Notes: a model not told the origin generated them from the sequence alone. Counted from the first letter of the stretch, positions 55,219 through 64,000 are shown. The stretch is 64,000 nt of DNA from Emcibacter sp. (GCA_021741205.1 JAIOYI010000001.1:248001-312000); one strand, 5' to 3'. Made by a program: numbers and translations.

Positions 55219-55569
55219 ATGAAGATCACAACAAACGCTCATCTCTTATCTTCTCTGACTTCGCTCATTGACCCTGGTCAACGCGAGCAGAACCAAGCTT
55301 TACAGGATAAGCAAAACCTTGAGCAACAGCAGAAAACATCTGAGGGCACTGAACGAGAAGAGCTTATAAAGGCTAATCGTGCTGCCCTGCAAAATCTTCA
55401 GGAACGGCTAAAATCTGATAAAATAGAAAAATTGAAGGCCGAATTTTCTGTAAAAAATTCAGACAGTAATGCGCAAAATAGTAATATAAACGTAAATCTT
55501 CGCGAAAGCCTAGGCAGCAACAAGCCCGTCAACACACGATTAGGACAGATTATTGACATTCGTGTTTAA
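55219..55569 (+). CDS. Hypothetical hydrophilic protein
   Basis: 116 residues from the ATG at 55219; an ATG at 55195 would add 8, and neither start has a good ribosome site. The protein is soluble and rich in Gln, Glu, Asn and Lys. A helical, coiled-coil-prone centre (REQNQALQDKQNLEQQQKT, LQERLKSDKIEKLKAEF) is followed by a short Ser/Asn segment and LGQIIDIRV at the end. I recognise no family. It lies 124 nt after ccmI on the same strand and its stop is 4 nt from the convergent ispZ stop. It might be a linker or chaperone-like protein, but I assign no function. Confidence 0.6.
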   Translation: MKITTNAHLLSSLTSLIDPGQREQNQALQDKQNLEQQQKTSEGTEREELIKANRAALQNLQERLKSDKIEKLKAEFSVKNSDSNAQNSNINVNLRESLGSNKPVNTRLGQIIDIRV

Positions 55570-55573
55570 GGTT

Positions 55574-56176
55574 TTATTCCCGAGTGTTTAAGTCTTCAGG
55601 TTTGGTTTTATTGTCTTCAGCGTCCATATATTTCATGAGCATCGGCATTTGTAACATCATGAACAGAAGGCTCATGGGCATAAAAAGCCATAATTTGCTT
55701 GCAATCCATGCCTCCATGCTGAAATTACGATGGACAATCTCGTTGAGCACTGCATTAAATATATAGAACCAGCCGAAACGTAGCGTAAGCAAACGCCACG
55801 CCGCATCGGGAAGAGGCGGAAATCCTGCGGAAAATATATTTTTTAGAAAATATTTCCCAAAGGCCATGCCGCCAAGTAGCGAGACCGCAAAGAAGCTATA
55901 GAGAATAGTTGGCTTTAATTTGATAAAAATATCATTATGGAAATAAATTGTTGCCCCGCCAAATATACCCACGAGTCCGCCAGAAATCCACAATATAAGA
56001 CCGATTTCTTTAAAGACAACTTTGGAAGCGATCAAAGAAACCACCATTGCCGCCATAAAAATTTTTGTGGCAAGGTAAATGCTTTCCTGATCCTCTGAAT
56101 CATAGGCATAAAAAAACAATATGATGGGAAACATTTCGATAAAAACTTTTAGAAGTTGTTTTTTACTATCGCTCAT
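55574..56176 (-). CDS. ispZ: Inner-membrane septation protein A (YciB/IspZ family)
   Basis: 200 residues with about five TM helices: MFPIILFFYAYDSEDQESIYLATKIFMAAMV, LILWISGGLVGIFGG and FNAVLNEIVHRNFSMEAWIASKLWLF. The family motifs LRFGWFYIFNAVLNEIVHR and FPIILFF are diagnostic. Mutants in other bacteria fail at septation. The start overlaps the ftsY stop by one base (TAATG), and it is the last gene of dapF-mtaB-ftsY-ispZ. Symbol used by family name; its biochemical role is unknown. Confidence 0.9.
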   Translation of the reverse strand: MSDSKKQLLKVFIEMFPIILFFYAYDSEDQESIYLATKIFMAAMVVSLIASKVVFKEIGLILWISGGLVGIFGGATIYFHNDIFIKLKPTILYSFFAVSLLGGMAFGKYFLKNIFSAGFPPLPDAAWRLLTLRFGWFYIFNAVLNEIVHRNFSMEAWIASKLWLFMPMSLLFMMLQMPMLMKYMDAEDNKTKPEDLNTRE

Positions 56177-57117
56177 TATTCTAGCCCTACTAACATTTTT
56201 GAAAATTCATCCGCATCAAAAGGCTGCAGATCATCTATGGTTTCCCCGACACCTATGGCATGAATGGGAAGATTATACTTTTCGGCAATCGAAACCAGTA
56301 CGCCGCCCTTTGCCGTACCGTCAAGCTTGGTCATAATCAGGCCCGATATATTGGCAGCCTCTTGAAAGACCTTGGTCTGCTGAAGAGCATTTTGGCCTGT
56401 TGTCGCGTCAAGAACCAAAATCGTTGCATGGGGTGCATCGGCATCCTGTTTTTTTATCACCCTGATAATCTTGCTCAACTCATCCATAAGATGGCTTTTG
56501 TTCTGCAATCGACCCGCCGTATCAATCATCAAAATATCATAATGTTCCGCTTTTGCTTTTTGCACGGCATCAAAAGCGAGCCCCGCCGCATCCGCTCCCA
56601 CATTTCCTGATACGACTGGCACCTGATTGCGTTCGCCCCAAACCTGTAATTGCGCAATAGCGGCGGCGCGAAAGGTATCACCAGCCGCCAACATTACTGA
56701 CTTACCCTGATTTTTAAATTTTTTAGCAAGCTTTCCGATAGTTGTCGTTTTTCCAGATCCATTCACCCCTACCATAAGGATTATAAATGGTTTTTTACGC
56801 CCCTCCGTATTAAGTGGTTTTGCCACGGGACGCAAAATATCGGAAACAACCTTAGCCAAGGCTTCTTGCACCTCAAGCGGTGCAATTTCCTTGTCAAATC
56901 GATTTTTGGACAGTGACTCACAAACAGCTTGGCTTGCCGTGACCCCAAGATCGGACATGATCAAAAGATCTTCTAATTCTTCAATTGTGGTCGCGTCCAA
57001 TTTTCTTTTCAGAAAAATATCGCTAATACCGCCGCTTATGGCAGAGCTGCTGCGTTTTAGGCCATTTTTCAGTCGGCTAAACCAACTTTTTTTCTTTTCT
57101 GTATTGTCGTCTGTCAT
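56176..57117 (-). CDS. ftsY: Signal recognition particle receptor FtsY
   Basis: 313 residues. An N-terminal A region of about 30 residues (WFSRLKNGLKRSSSAISGG) is much shorter than the acidic one of E. coli, which is usual in alphaproteobacteria. The NG domain has GVNGSGKTTTIGKLAKKF, IDTAGRLQNKSHLMDELSKI, TKLDGTAKGGVL and the terminal GVGETIDDLQPFD. It receives SRP-bound ribosomes at the inner membrane with Ffh (15477-16838). It follows mtaB by 3 nt and is translationally coupled to ispZ. Confidence 0.97.
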   Translation of the reverse strand: MTDDNTEKKKSWFSRLKNGLKRSSSAISGGISDIFLKRKLDATTIEELEDLLIMSDLGVTASQAVCESLSKNRFDKEIAPLEVQEALAKVVSDILRPVAKPLNTEGRKKPFIILMVGVNGSGKTTTIGKLAKKFKNQGKSVMLAAGDTFRAAAIAQLQVWGERNQVPVVSGNVGADAAGLAFDAVQKAKAEHYDILMIDTAGRLQNKSHLMDELSKIIRVIKKQDADAPHATILVLDATTGQNALQQTKVFQEAANISGLIMTKLDGTAKGGVLVSIAEKYNLPIHAIGVGETIDDLQPFDADEFSKMLVGLE

Positions 57118-57120
57118 AGA

Positions 57121-58419
57121 TTAATTGTCTAATTCTGTGATTAATATACCCTTTTCATAGCCCTTTACCCGTGCCGTGACAATAGCGCCTGCCATTACGG
57201 GTGCCAATATTTTAGCAGGCGCAAAATGTTCCGTATGACCGATAACGGATTTTCCGCTTTCCAAATCCTTTTCCACAAGAATTGATACCCGTTTTCCGAT
57301 TTGTGCCATCATGAAATGATCAAACTTTTCCTCTCCTAGGGCTCTCAATCTTGCGGCACGAACTTTAATAATGTCGCCGGAAACGGGGGGCATTTTTGCG
57401 GCGGGCGTACCTTCTCGGGCGGAATAGGGGAAGATATGTAAAAATGTCAGATCACATGCCTCAACAAGCCGCAAACTATTTTGAAACATCTCTTCATCTT
57501 CTGTGGGAAATCCTGCAATAATATCAGCCCCAAAAACAATATCTGGTCGTTTTGCTCTTACGCGCTTACAAAAATCAATGGTATCTTCCCGACTATGTCT
57601 GCGCTTCATGCGCTTAAGGATCATATTATCACCCGACTGCAAACTTAAATGGAGATGAGGCATAAGTCGTTCCTCTTCCGTAATGACTTGAAATAAGGCA
57701 TCATCTATCTCAATGGAGTCAATCGAACTTAAACGAAGTCGTTTCATATTCGGAACGAATTTTAAGAGCTTCTGACAAAGATCTCCCAAAGTCGGTTGTC
57801 TCGGTAGATCATGGCCGTATGATGTAATATCAACACCCGTGATAATGATTTCCTGATAACCATTTTCTACTAGTCGTTTCGTTTGCGAAACTATATCACC
57901 CATAGGGACAGATCGACTGTTGCCACGACCATAGGGAATGATGCAAAAGGTGCAGCGATGATCACAGCCATTTTGCACCTGTACAAAGGCACGGGTACGA
58001 TCCGCATAGCCCTCGATGAAATGGTTGGCGGTCTCTTTAATAGACATAATATCATTGACCAGAATTTTTTCAGCCTTGTCTAGCCCAAAATTTTCACCAA
58101 AATTAAGATAGCTTTCGGCTTGCAATTTTTCTTCGTTGCCCAGAACCTGATCTACTTCATCCATGCGCTTAAACTGTTCGGGATTGATTTGAGCCGCGCA
58201 GCCTGTAACAATGATTTTAACATCTGGGTTTTCTTTACGGGTGCGCCGTATGGATTGTCTCGCCTGTCTGGTTGCTTCAGCCGTCACAGCACAGGTATTA
58301 AAAATGACAGTATTGTCAAGACCCGCAAGTTCCGCATGATTTTTCATCACCTCAGATTCATAGGTATTAAGCCTGCAACCGAATGTGACAACCTCGATCT
58401 TTTTATGTTCTGATGTCAT
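57121..58419 (-). CDS. mtaB: tRNA t6A37 methylthiotransferase MtaB
   Basis: 432 residues, a radical-SAM enzyme that adds a methylthio group to N6-threonylcarbamoyladenosine at tRNA position 37. The N-terminal UPF0004 domain carries cluster Cys in TFGCRLNTYESE, FNTCAVTAEATRQ and VTGCAAQINPEQF. The radical SAM Cys motif is GCDHRCTFCIIPYGRGNSRS. A C-terminal TRAM-like region closes the protein (AKILAPVMAGAIVTARVKGYEKG). MiaB relatives differ in context; the position before ftsY and GRGNSRS favour MtaB. It overlaps dapF by 4 nt. Confidence 0.93.
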   Translation of the reverse strand: MTSEHKKIEVVTFGCRLNTYESEVMKNHAELAGLDNTVIFNTCAVTAEATRQARQSIRRTRKENPDVKIIVTGCAAQINPEQFKRMDEVDQVLGNEEKLQAESYLNFGENFGLDKAEKILVNDIMSIKETANHFIEGYADRTRAFVQVQNGCDHRCTFCIIPYGRGNSRSVPMGDIVSQTKRLVENGYQEIIITGVDITSYGHDLPRQPTLGDLCQKLLKFVPNMKRLRLSSIDSIEIDDALFQVITEEERLMPHLHLSLQSGDNMILKRMKRRHSREDTIDFCKRVRAKRPDIVFGADIIAGFPTEDEEMFQNSLRLVEACDLTFLHIFPYSAREGTPAAKMPPVSGDIIKVRAARLRALGEEKFDHFMMAQIGKRVSILVEKDLESGKSVIGHTEHFAPAKILAPVMAGAIVTARVKGYEKGILITELDN

Positions 58420-59258
58420 TGAAATGCCCCAAGATCAATGGTGCCGTCATAAACATACGTTACTTCACCCGTCATATAGACATGACCATCATGCGCCCAT
58501 TCCATACGCAAAACACCGCCGTCAAGCTCTATGTCTGCGGCGTGATCCACATAGCCCCTAAGCGTTGCCGCCACAATAGCCGCACAGGCCGCCGAGCCAC
58601 AGGCTTCTGTAATACCCGCTCCTCTTTCCCATACACGGTGGCGCAGCAAGTTTTTATTCTGTACCGCAATGATACTTACATTCACCCGTTCGGGGAATAT
58701 GGCATGATGCTCAATAACAGGCCCCAAATGAGCAATATCTATATCATGAACATTATCCACAAAGAAGACCACATGGGGATTACCCATATTGACTGCAACT
58801 GGATGAGAAAGCGTACCCATCGTCAAATCCAAATCATCTGTATCCATCATCTGACTTAAGGGTATTTCATTCCACTTCCGTAATGGTATTCCCATATCCA
58901 CCCGAATAAGACCCCGATCTCGCTTGGCTGTTAATATTCCTGCTCCCGTTTCAATCTGAACTTGATCGCTGTTTTTTTCTTTCAGTAAAATGTCACCAAC
59001 ACAACGTGTGGCATTACCGCATGCATTAACCTCGCTGCCGTCCGCATTTTGAATACGCATAAAAACATCCGCCTTACGGCTTGGAAGTAGGGTAATGATC
59101 TGATCACAGCCGATCCCTCGGTTTCGGTTGGCAATATGGCGTGCCTCTGCCTCAGACAAATCAAGCCGATCTGTCCTTCCATCAATTATCACAAAATCAT
59201 TTCCAAGCCCGTGCATTTTACGAAAGGCACGATGGGGGCTTTCTCTCCTTAGGGTCAT
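58416..59258 (-). CDS. dapF: Diaminopimelate epimerase
   Basis: 280 residues from the ATG at 59258; a GTG at 59294 would add 12 and neither has a clear ribosome site. Cytosolic enzyme converting LL- to meso-diaminopimelate for lysine and peptidoglycan. RKMHGLGNDFVIIDGR, CGNATRCVG with the first catalytic Cys, and EACGSAACAAIVA with the second are all intact. GNPHVVFFVD and RVWERGAGITEACG are typical. It leads the dapF-mtaB-ftsY-ispZ operon, with an ATGA overlap into mtaB. Confidence 0.95.
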   Translation of the reverse strand: MTLRRESPHRAFRKMHGLGNDFVIIDGRTDRLDLSEAEARHIANRNRGIGCDQIITLLPSRKADVFMRIQNADGSEVNACGNATRCVGDILLKEKNSDQVQIETGAGILTAKRDRGLIRVDMGIPLRKWNEIPLSQMMDTDDLDLTMGTLSHPVAVNMGNPHVVFFVDNVHDIDIAHLGPVIEHHAIFPERVNVSIIAVQNKNLLRHRVWERGAGITEACGSAACAAIVAATLRGYVDHAADIELDGGVLRMEWAHDGHVYMTGEVTYVYDGTIDLGAFQ

Positions 59259-59312
59259 ACAGTCATATATGGTGTGATTCGATAAAAAGTCCACAAAAAA
59301 CTTGATTAAGGT

Positions 59313-60755
59313 TTAACCAAATATAATCGGCACCAGCCCATAAGATAAGGCCGTCACCACAATAATGCCAATAAGATTAAGCCGAAAGCCCGCATAGGCC
59401 ATTTCAGGGATCGTAACCTCGTCCGTGGCATAAATCACCGCATTGGGCGCTGTTGCAACGGGCAACATAAAAGCACAGCTTGCCGCTAAAGCCACAGGAG
59501 CAAAAAGCATCATAGGATCTATACCTGTCGTGGTTGCAATCGCCCCAAGCACAGGCAGCAATGTGGCAACGGTTGCGGTATTACTGGTCAGCTCCGTCAG
59601 AAAAATAACCATTGTCACAAGACTTAACACAATAAAAATGAGGGGAAGCGTACCCATAACGGACAGCATCGTTCCGAGCCAAAGTGCAAGCCCCGAAACC
59701 TTTACCGCCGCTGCGAGGCTTAAACCTCCACCAAAAAGCAACAAAACACCCCAAGGAATTTGATTGGCACTATGCCAGTCAAGCAAAGCTGTACCCGTCG
59801 TATCAGACTTACAACCTGACGGTATAATAAACAGCACCACCGCCCCAAAGACGGCAATCATGGCATCATTCAGCCACAACAAAGTCTGCAAATTTTCTTG
59901 TATTGGCACCCGCAAAACCCATAAAGCCGCAATCAGGGCAAAAACAAGAGCCACCCTTTTTTCAGGCACCGTCATAGAGCCCATGGCGCGAAGCTCCTCT
60001 GTCAAAAGATCCTGAGCCGCAGAGGCGCCCGACAAATGAAAAGGATAGGCCCATTTGGTCAATACAAACCACGCCACTGGAACCATGACAAGGACGGTTG
60101 GAATACCAAACATCATCCAGGTGAGAAAACTGATTTCAATATCATAATTTACCCGCATAAATCCCACCACAAAAAGATTAGGTGGCGTTCCGATCGGGGT
60201 GCCAAGTCCGCCAATACTGGCCGCATAGGCAATACCAAGCACCAAACACAGAACAAATCTGTGGCTATCCTCTTTGCGATCTTTCACAATTTCCCCCGCA
60301 AGAGAAAGAGCGATGGGTATCATCATAATAGCACTGGCCGTGTTGCTTATCCACATGGACATGAGAGCCGTTGCCGCCATAAATCCACCAATAATGGCCG
60401 ATGGCTGATGACCCACACGAACCAATATCATGAGCGCCAGTCTGCGATGCAGATTCCATCGAGCAAGAGCCGTTGCTATGATAAAGCCCCCAAGAAGCAA
60501 AAAAATTGTCGGACGAGCATAGGGTGCCGCACTTTCCGCCATGGGCATCACAGACAGTGCGGGAAAAAGCAGTAAAGGCAAAAGCGATGTGATAGGGATA
60601 GGCAAAACCTCAGTCGCCCACCATGCCGCGAGAAGCAACGCAACCCCTGCCACTTGCCATGCAGACTTCGTCATACCAGAAGGTTCTGGCACAAATAACA
60701 CAATCAATAAAAACAAAATGCCTAAGATAAATCCGATCAAACGGCCTTTTTGCAT
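59313..60755 (-). CDS. DASS (SLC13) family sodium/carboxylate transporter
   Basis: 480 residues with about 11 TM helices. The two sodium/substrate signature motifs are SNTASAIMMIPIALSLAGE (about 144-162) and TSNTATVATLLPVLGAIAT (about 385-403), and GTPPNLFVVGFM lies between. The family imports succinate, malate, citrate or similar acids with Na. It has no nearby metabolic gene that fixes the substrate. Its start is divergent from the XRE-cupin gene with 119 nt between them, and GGAGA lies upstream of the ATG. A plausible promoter is at 60782-60809. Confidence 0.9.
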   Translation of the reverse strand: MQKGRLIGFILGILFLLIVLFVPEPSGMTKSAWQVAGVALLLAAWWATEVLPIPITSLLPLLLFPALSVMPMAESAAPYARPTIFLLLGGFIIATALARWNLHRRLALMILVRVGHQPSAIIGGFMAATALMSMWISNTASAIMMIPIALSLAGEIVKDRKEDSHRFVLCLVLGIAYAASIGGLGTPIGTPPNLFVVGFMRVNYDIEISFLTWMMFGIPTVLVMVPVAWFVLTKWAYPFHLSGASAAQDLLTEELRAMGSMTVPEKRVALVFALIAALWVLRVPIQENLQTLLWLNDAMIAVFGAVVLFIIPSGCKSDTTGTALLDWHSANQIPWGVLLLFGGGLSLAAAVKVSGLALWLGTMLSVMGTLPLIFIVLSLVTMVIFLTELTSNTATVATLLPVLGAIATTTGIDPMMLFAPVALAASCAFMLPVATAPNAVIYATDEVTIPEMAYAGFRLNLIGIIVVTALSYGLVPIIFG

Positions 60756-60781
60756 GACATATTTCTCCTTTTATGTCAGAG

Positions 60782-60809
60782 ATACTAACTCACCTCCTGA
60801 TAAAGTCAA
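60782..60809 (-). promoter_or_regulatory. Candidate promoter of the DASS transporter gene
   Basis: On the minus strand TTGACT (60809-60804) and TAGTAT (60787-60782) are separated by 16 nt, a reasonable sigma-70-type pair. It reads toward the transporter start at 60755. Confidence 0.45.
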
Positions 60810-60837
60810 TTTTCCATTTCCTTTCAGAAAAATGTCC

Positions 60838-60851
60838 AATATAATGGAATT
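60838..60851 (+). promoter_or_regulatory. AATATAATGGAATT box before the XRE-cupin gene
   Basis: The 14-bp sequence lies 24 nt before the regulator's ATG. The identical sequence occurs before kbl (61548-61561) with two inverted relatives. It contains TATAAT, so it may also act as a -10 box. Left-flanking TCC makes it an imperfect TCCA/TGGA dyad. The likely meaning is autoregulation by the downstream repressor. Confidence 0.55.
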
Positions 60852-60874
60852 ATTAATTTTAAGGAAATCTCGGA

Positions 60875-61459
60875 ATGTCCCGAAATATATCAAGAAATTC
60901 ACCGCCCGATGTTGGTCATAAAATCAAGATTATGCGAGCCGAGAAAAAATTAACCCTAGAACAGCTCGCAAGCCTATCGGGTGTATCAAAATCCATGTTG
61001 TCCCAGATCGAACGAGGCCGTACAAACCCAACGCTCGCTATTCTTTGGTCACTTACACAGTCTCTGGGTATTGATATTGCTGACCTTCTCAACCATAACA
61101 ATGATGATCATAAAACAGCCCATCATATAGACCACATCAAGGCTCATCAAACTCCCGAAATACAAAGCGCAGATGGAAAATGTACCCTTAAAATTTTAGG
61201 CCCCATTGATCTTGTGACAAAAATTGAATGGTATGATCTGATGATGGCGCCCGAAGGACTGCTCGAATCAGATGGCCATGCCGAAGGAACCGTTGAACAT
61301 TTAACCTTGATCGAGGGTGAATTGTCAGTGCGCAGCGGTAACAAAGAAATCATTCTGAAATCTGGGGATACGGCCCGCTATCATGCTGATATTCCTCACT
61401 ATATTGAAAATAAAAGAAAAAAACCAGCGCGTGCCATTATGATGGTTCTGGCTCTATAA
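60875..61459 (+). CDS. XRE-cupin transcriptional regulator
   Basis: 194 residues. An N-terminal HTH_XRE domain (about 13-75: HKIKIMRAEKKLTLEQLASL, SGVSKSMLSQIERGRTNPTL) is followed by a C-terminal cupin domain (about 120-190: HAEGTVEHLTLIEGELSV, SGDTARYHADIPHYIENKR). The cupin may bind a small effector. It lies directly upstream of kbl-tdh and shares a repeated 14-bp motif with it, so it probably controls threonine catabolism and itself. AAGGAAATCTCGG precedes the ATG. The name is by domain; the effector is unknown. Confidence 0.9.
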   Translation: MSRNISRNSPPDVGHKIKIMRAEKKLTLEQLASLSGVSKSMLSQIERGRTNPTLAILWSLTQSLGIDIADLLNHNNDDHKTAHHIDHIKAHQTPEIQSADGKCTLKILGPIDLVTKIEWYDLMMAPEGLLESDGHAEGTVEHLTLIEGELSVRSGNKEIILKSGDTARYHADIPHYIENKRKKPARAIMMVLAL

Positions 61460-61491
61460 AAAATAATTCCCGCCAGATTACGAAAAATAAC

Positions 61492-61561
61492 AATTCCATT
61501 ATAATAAATATAATTTTCATTTGACCATTATATTAAACTATGTTTTTAATATAATGGAATT
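61492..61561. promoter_or_regulatory. Cluster of three operator-like boxes before kbl
   Basis: AATTCCATTATAAT (61492-61505) is the inverted form with 13 of 14 matches. CCATTATATT (61525-61534) is the inverted 10-bp core, and AATATAATGGAATT (61548-61561) is an exact copy of the box before the regulator. The last two form a perfect 10-bp inverted pair with a 13-nt spacer. TTGACC (61521-61526) may be a -35 box. The set ends 30 nt before the kbl ATG. Confidence 0.6.
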
Positions 61562-61591
61562 CAGGCATCAAAAAATATAAGGAATAGTATC

Positions 61592-62788
61592 ATGGGTCAA
61601 AGATATACCGACCATTTAAAAAATCAGCTCCAAGACCTCAAAGAACAAGGGCTGTATAAGGCAGAGCGCATCATCGCAAGCCCACAACAGGCAGAGGTGA
61701 GCTTGTCCAATGAGAAGGCAAAACAGTATGTTAATTTTTGCGCTAATAATTATTTGGGGCTTTCCAACGACCCTATTCTTATTAAGACGGCAAAGGCTGC
61801 TTTGGACAAATATGGTTATGGTATGTCATCAGTACGTTTTATTTGTGGAACACAGGATATACATAAAGAATTAGAAGTGCGCCTTGCAAAATTTCTGCAT
61901 ATGCAAGATGTCATCCTTTATCCCAGTTGCTTTGATGCCAATGCGGGTTTATTTGAAACATTGCTCGATGAGCAAGATGCGATTATTTCGGACGCTCTGA
62001 ACCATGCCAGCATCATTGATGGGGTGCGTCTGTCTAAACCAAAGCGGTTCCGATATGCCAACAATGATATGGCGGAGCTCGAACAATGTTTAAAGGATTC
62101 TCAGGACTGCAGATTCCGTATGATCGCAACCGACGGCGTATTTTCCATGGATGGTATTCTCGCCAATCTGCCCGCTATTTGTGATCTTGCCGATAAATAC
62201 GACGCTCTCGTCATGGTTGATGATAGCCATGCGGTGGGCTTTATGGGTAAAAGCGGTGCCGGCACCCCAGAATTTTGGGGGGTCTCTGACCGTATTGATA
62301 TTTTAACCGGAACCTTAGGCAAGGCGCTCGGCGGTGCATCGGGCGGCTATACGGCGGCATCAAAAGAAATTGTCGACTGGCTACGCAATCGCTCCCGTCC
62401 CTATCTATTTTCCAATAGTTTGGCGCCCGTGATTGCCGCAACCACCTGCAAGGTTCTGGATATTTTAGAACAAAGCACAGATTTGAGACAAAAATTACAA
62501 GACAATAGCGCCTATTTCCGTGACAAGATGACCAAGGCGGGCTTTACCCTTGCTGGTGCCGATCATGCCATCATTCCTGTTATGCTGGGCGATGCACGTT
62601 TGGCCGCTGACATGGCAGAAAAATTATTGGCAGAGGGTATTTTTGTGGTGGGGTTTTCTTTCCCTGTGGTGCCAAAGGGCAAGGCCCGCATTCGCACCCA
62701 AATGTCAGCCGCCCATAGCACAGAACAGATTGATCACGCCGTAGCGGCCTTTATCCGCATTGGCCGTGAACTTAATATCATAAAATAA
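61592..62788 (+). CDS. kbl: 2-amino-3-ketobutyrate CoA ligase (glycine C-acetyltransferase)
   Basis: 398 residues, a PLP enzyme that splits 2-amino-3-ketobutyrate with CoA to glycine and acetyl-CoA. The fold-type I features are [63 protein letters not shown] and [17 protein letters not shown] with the PLP Lys. C-terminal [18 protein letters not shown] closes the fold. AAGGA precedes the ATG. tdh follows after 12 nt, so both steps of the threonine pathway are co-transcribed. Regulation by the XRE-cupin protein is likely. Confidence 0.96.
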   Translation: MGQRYTDHLKNQLQDLKEQGLYKAERIIASPQQAEVSLSNEKAKQYVNFCANNYLGLSNDPILIKTAKAALDKYGYGMSSVRFICGTQDIHKELEVRLAKFLHMQDVILYPSCFDANAGLFETLLDEQDAIISDALNHASIIDGVRLSKPKRFRYANNDMAELEQCLKDSQDCRFRMIATDGVFSMDGILANLPAICDLADKYDALVMVDDSHAVGFMGKSGAGTPEFWGVSDRIDILTGTLGKALGGASGGYTAASKEIVDWLRNRSRPYLFSNSLAPVIAATTCKVLDILEQSTDLRQKLQDNSAYFRDKMTKAGFTLAGADHAIIPVMLGDARLAADMAEKLLAEGIFVVGFSFPVVPKGKARIRTQMSAAHSTEQIDHAVAAFIRIGRELNIIK

Positions 62789-62800
62789 AGGTTCTTCATT

Positions 62801-63853
62801 ATGAAAGCACTGGTTAAATCAAAAGACGAAGAAGGCATTTGGCTCGAAGATATTCCAACCCCTGAAATCGGCCCAAATGATGTCTTGATTAAGGTAAAAA
62901 AATCCGCCATTTGCGGAACGGATATCCACATTTATAACTGGGATGACTGGGCACGCAAAACCATACCCTTAACCGTCGCCTCTGCTTCTGGTGAAATTCC
63001 CATGGCCGTGGGACATGAATTTTCAGGTGCAATCGTTGATATGGGATCAGAAGTCAGGGGACTTAAGGTAGGACAACGGGTATCGGCGGAAGGTCATGTG
63101 ACTTGTGGTCATTGCCGAAATTGCCGCGCAGGAAAAAGACACCTTTGCCGTAATACATTAGGCATCGGCGTCAACAGGCCAGGAAGTTTTGCTGAATATG
63201 TATCGGTCCCCGCCATTAATATCTGCCCCCTACCCGATGGGATCAGTGATGATATGGGGGCTATATTAGATCCCCTTGGTAATGCGGCTCACACAACACT
63301 TGAATTTGATCTTGTGGGTGAAGATGTCCTGATTACGGGGGCTGGCCCCATTGGCATTATGGCCGTTGCCATTGCCCGCCATATTGGGGCACGCAACATT
63401 GTCATCACCGATGTCAATGATTACAGGCTTGGTATTGCCAAACAAATGGGGGCGACAAGGGCTATCAATGTTACACGGAAATCATTGAAAGATGTCATGG
63501 GTGATCTTCATATGAATGAAGGCTTTGACGTGGGGCTAGAGATGTCAGGGGTTCCCAGCGCATTTGGTGGTATGTTGGATACCATCAATCACGGTGGCAA
63601 AATCGCCTTGCTTGGCATTATGCCCGACGGCACAGGCATTGATTGGAGCCAAGTGATTTTCAAAGGTCTTGAAATTCATGGTATTTATGGCCGAAAAATG
63701 TTTGAAACTTGGTATAAAATGATCGCGCTGTTAGAGGGTGGCTTAGACATTAGCCCAATCCTCACCCACAGTTTTGCTATTGATGATTTCCAAGATGGCT
63801 TTGATATCATGCGATCCGGTCAATCGGGTAAGGTTATTCTGAACTGGGGTTAA
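62801..63853 (+). CDS. tdh: L-threonine 3-dehydrogenase
   Basis: 350 residues, a zinc medium-chain dehydrogenase that oxidises threonine to 2-amino-3-ketobutyrate with NAD. The catalytic zinc site is in [16 protein letters not shown], with GHEFSG next. The structural zinc Cys cluster is [15 protein letters not shown], and the NAD motif is [27 protein letters not shown]-type purine content before the ATG is weak, but translation is coupled to kbl. The product feeds directly to Kbl. The stop overlaps the convergent msrA stop by 4 nt. Confidence 0.97.
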   Translation: MKALVKSKDEEGIWLEDIPTPEIGPNDVLIKVKKSAICGTDIHIYNWDDWARKTIPLTVASASGEIPMAVGHEFSGAIVDMGSEVRGLKVGQRVSAEGHVTCGHCRNCRAGKRHLCRNTLGIGVNRPGSFAEYVSVPAINICPLPDGISDDMGAILDPLGNAAHTTLEFDLVGEDVLITGAGPIGIMAVAIARHIGARNIVITDVNDYRLGIAKQMGATRAINVTRKSLKDVMGDLHMNEGFDVGLEMSGVPSAFGGMLDTINHGGKIALLGIMPDGTGIDWSQVIFKGLEIHGIYGRKMFETWYKMIALLEGGLDISPILTHSFAIDDFQDGFDIMRSGQSGKVILNWG

Positions 63854-64000
63854 TGACAGGAGATCGTTATATTGCGCTTTTCCAAATATTTCTGATGATA
63901 ATCTTCTGCAGGCCAGAATTTATGGGCGGGTGTAATTTCGGTTACAATGGGATCAGACCATAAATCTGATTTATTACAATCACTCTTTGATTTTTCTGCT
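63850..64000 (-). CDS. msrA: Peptide methionine sulfoxide reductase MsrA, C-terminal end
   Basis: Only the last 49 residues are in the window, the gene entering from the right edge. [20 protein letters not shown] is the C-terminal signature of MsrA, followed by KYLEKRN. The tail ITISCH ends with a Cys next to the last residue, consistent with a resolving cysteine near the C-terminus. MsrA reduces methionine-S-sulfoxide in damaged proteins with thioredoxin. It converges on tdh with a 4-nt stop overlap. Confidence 0.88.
   Translation of the reverse strand, partial: AEKSKSDCNKSDLWSDPIVTEITPAHKFWPAEDYHQKYLEKRNITISCH

Noticed and set aside
1-64000. tRNA, rRNA, 4.5S RNA, CRISPR array, insertion sequence, prophage or toxin-antitoxin locus
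   Set aside because: No cloverleaf or anticodon-arm pattern, spaced repeat array, transposase or integrase, or small paired toxin gene was recognised on reading the gaps and reading frames.

Overview
The window is a stretch of chromosome from a Gram-negative, aerobic, probably flagellated alphaproteobacterium. The assignment rests on gene order: ffh-rpsP-rimM-trmD-rplS-leuC-leuD-leuB-asd, dapF-mtaB-ftsY-ispZ(yciB), a CoA-ester lyase and a MaoC hydratase running into sdhC, and a complete system I cytochrome c maturation set (ccmA to ccmI). The DNA looks moderately AT-rich by eye and codon use looks even, so I see no sign of a recently acquired island. I recognise no rRNA, tRNA, CRISPR array, insertion sequence, prophage or restriction/defence locus. 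The exact family cannot be fixed from the sequence alone.

Layout. Positions 1-2372 (minus) hold a CoA-ester lyase, a mesaconyl-CoA-hydratase-like MaoC protein and the start of sdhC. Positions 2549-8637 form a peptide-use block with three exported metallopeptidases (M28, M2 and a DUF885 protein) and an exported alpha/beta hydrolase. Positions 8800-16838 (minus) carry SRP, ribosome and tRNA-modification genes followed by leucine and aspartate-family synthesis genes. Positions 17081-24544 are envelope and efflux: a small outer-membrane barrel, a PlsC acyltransferase, an RND pump with its adaptor, and a MATE pump. Positions 24574-26763 hold marC, folD, a DUF167 gene and yggT. Positions 27070-30744 hold a 919-residue beta-propeller protein with flagellin-like segments and a small FliL-like protein. 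Positions 30895-39929 hold a TonB receptor, polA, an orphan ABC ATPase, nadB and a LigE-like glutathione transferase. Positions 40043-47857 hold htpG, a membrane protein, acnA and a chemoreceptor fused to a PilZ domain. Positions 48021-55095 are the ccm cluster. Positions 55219-59258 hold a hypothetical gene and dapF-mtaB-ftsY-ispZ. Positions 59313-64000 hold a DASS carboxylate transporter, an XRE-cupin regulator, kbl-tdh for threonine breakdown, and the end of msrA.

How the parts fit. The ccm genes supply c-type cytochromes for respiration, and sdhC and acnA belong to the citric acid cycle. The exported peptidases, the TonB receptor and the kbl-tdh pathway fit a cell that feeds on peptides and amino acids. 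The MCP-PilZ protein, the propeller protein and the FliL-like protein point to motility.

No unmistakably new multi-gene system is visible. The best leads are regulatory or architectural. (a) A 14-bp motif, AATATAATGGAATT, lies before the XRE-cupin gene and is repeated three times before kbl. (b) A 16-codon upstream ORF with a strong ribosome site precedes acnA. (c) A 13-bp perfect inverted repeat covers the GTG start of the gene after htpG and competes with a hairpin over its ribosome site. (d) A two-TM chemoreceptor with no periplasmic domain is fused to PilZ. (e) A propeller protein with flagellin-like ends lacks a signal peptide. Start codons that differ from the longest reading frame were chosen from ribosome-site spacing or family length and are explained entry by entry.
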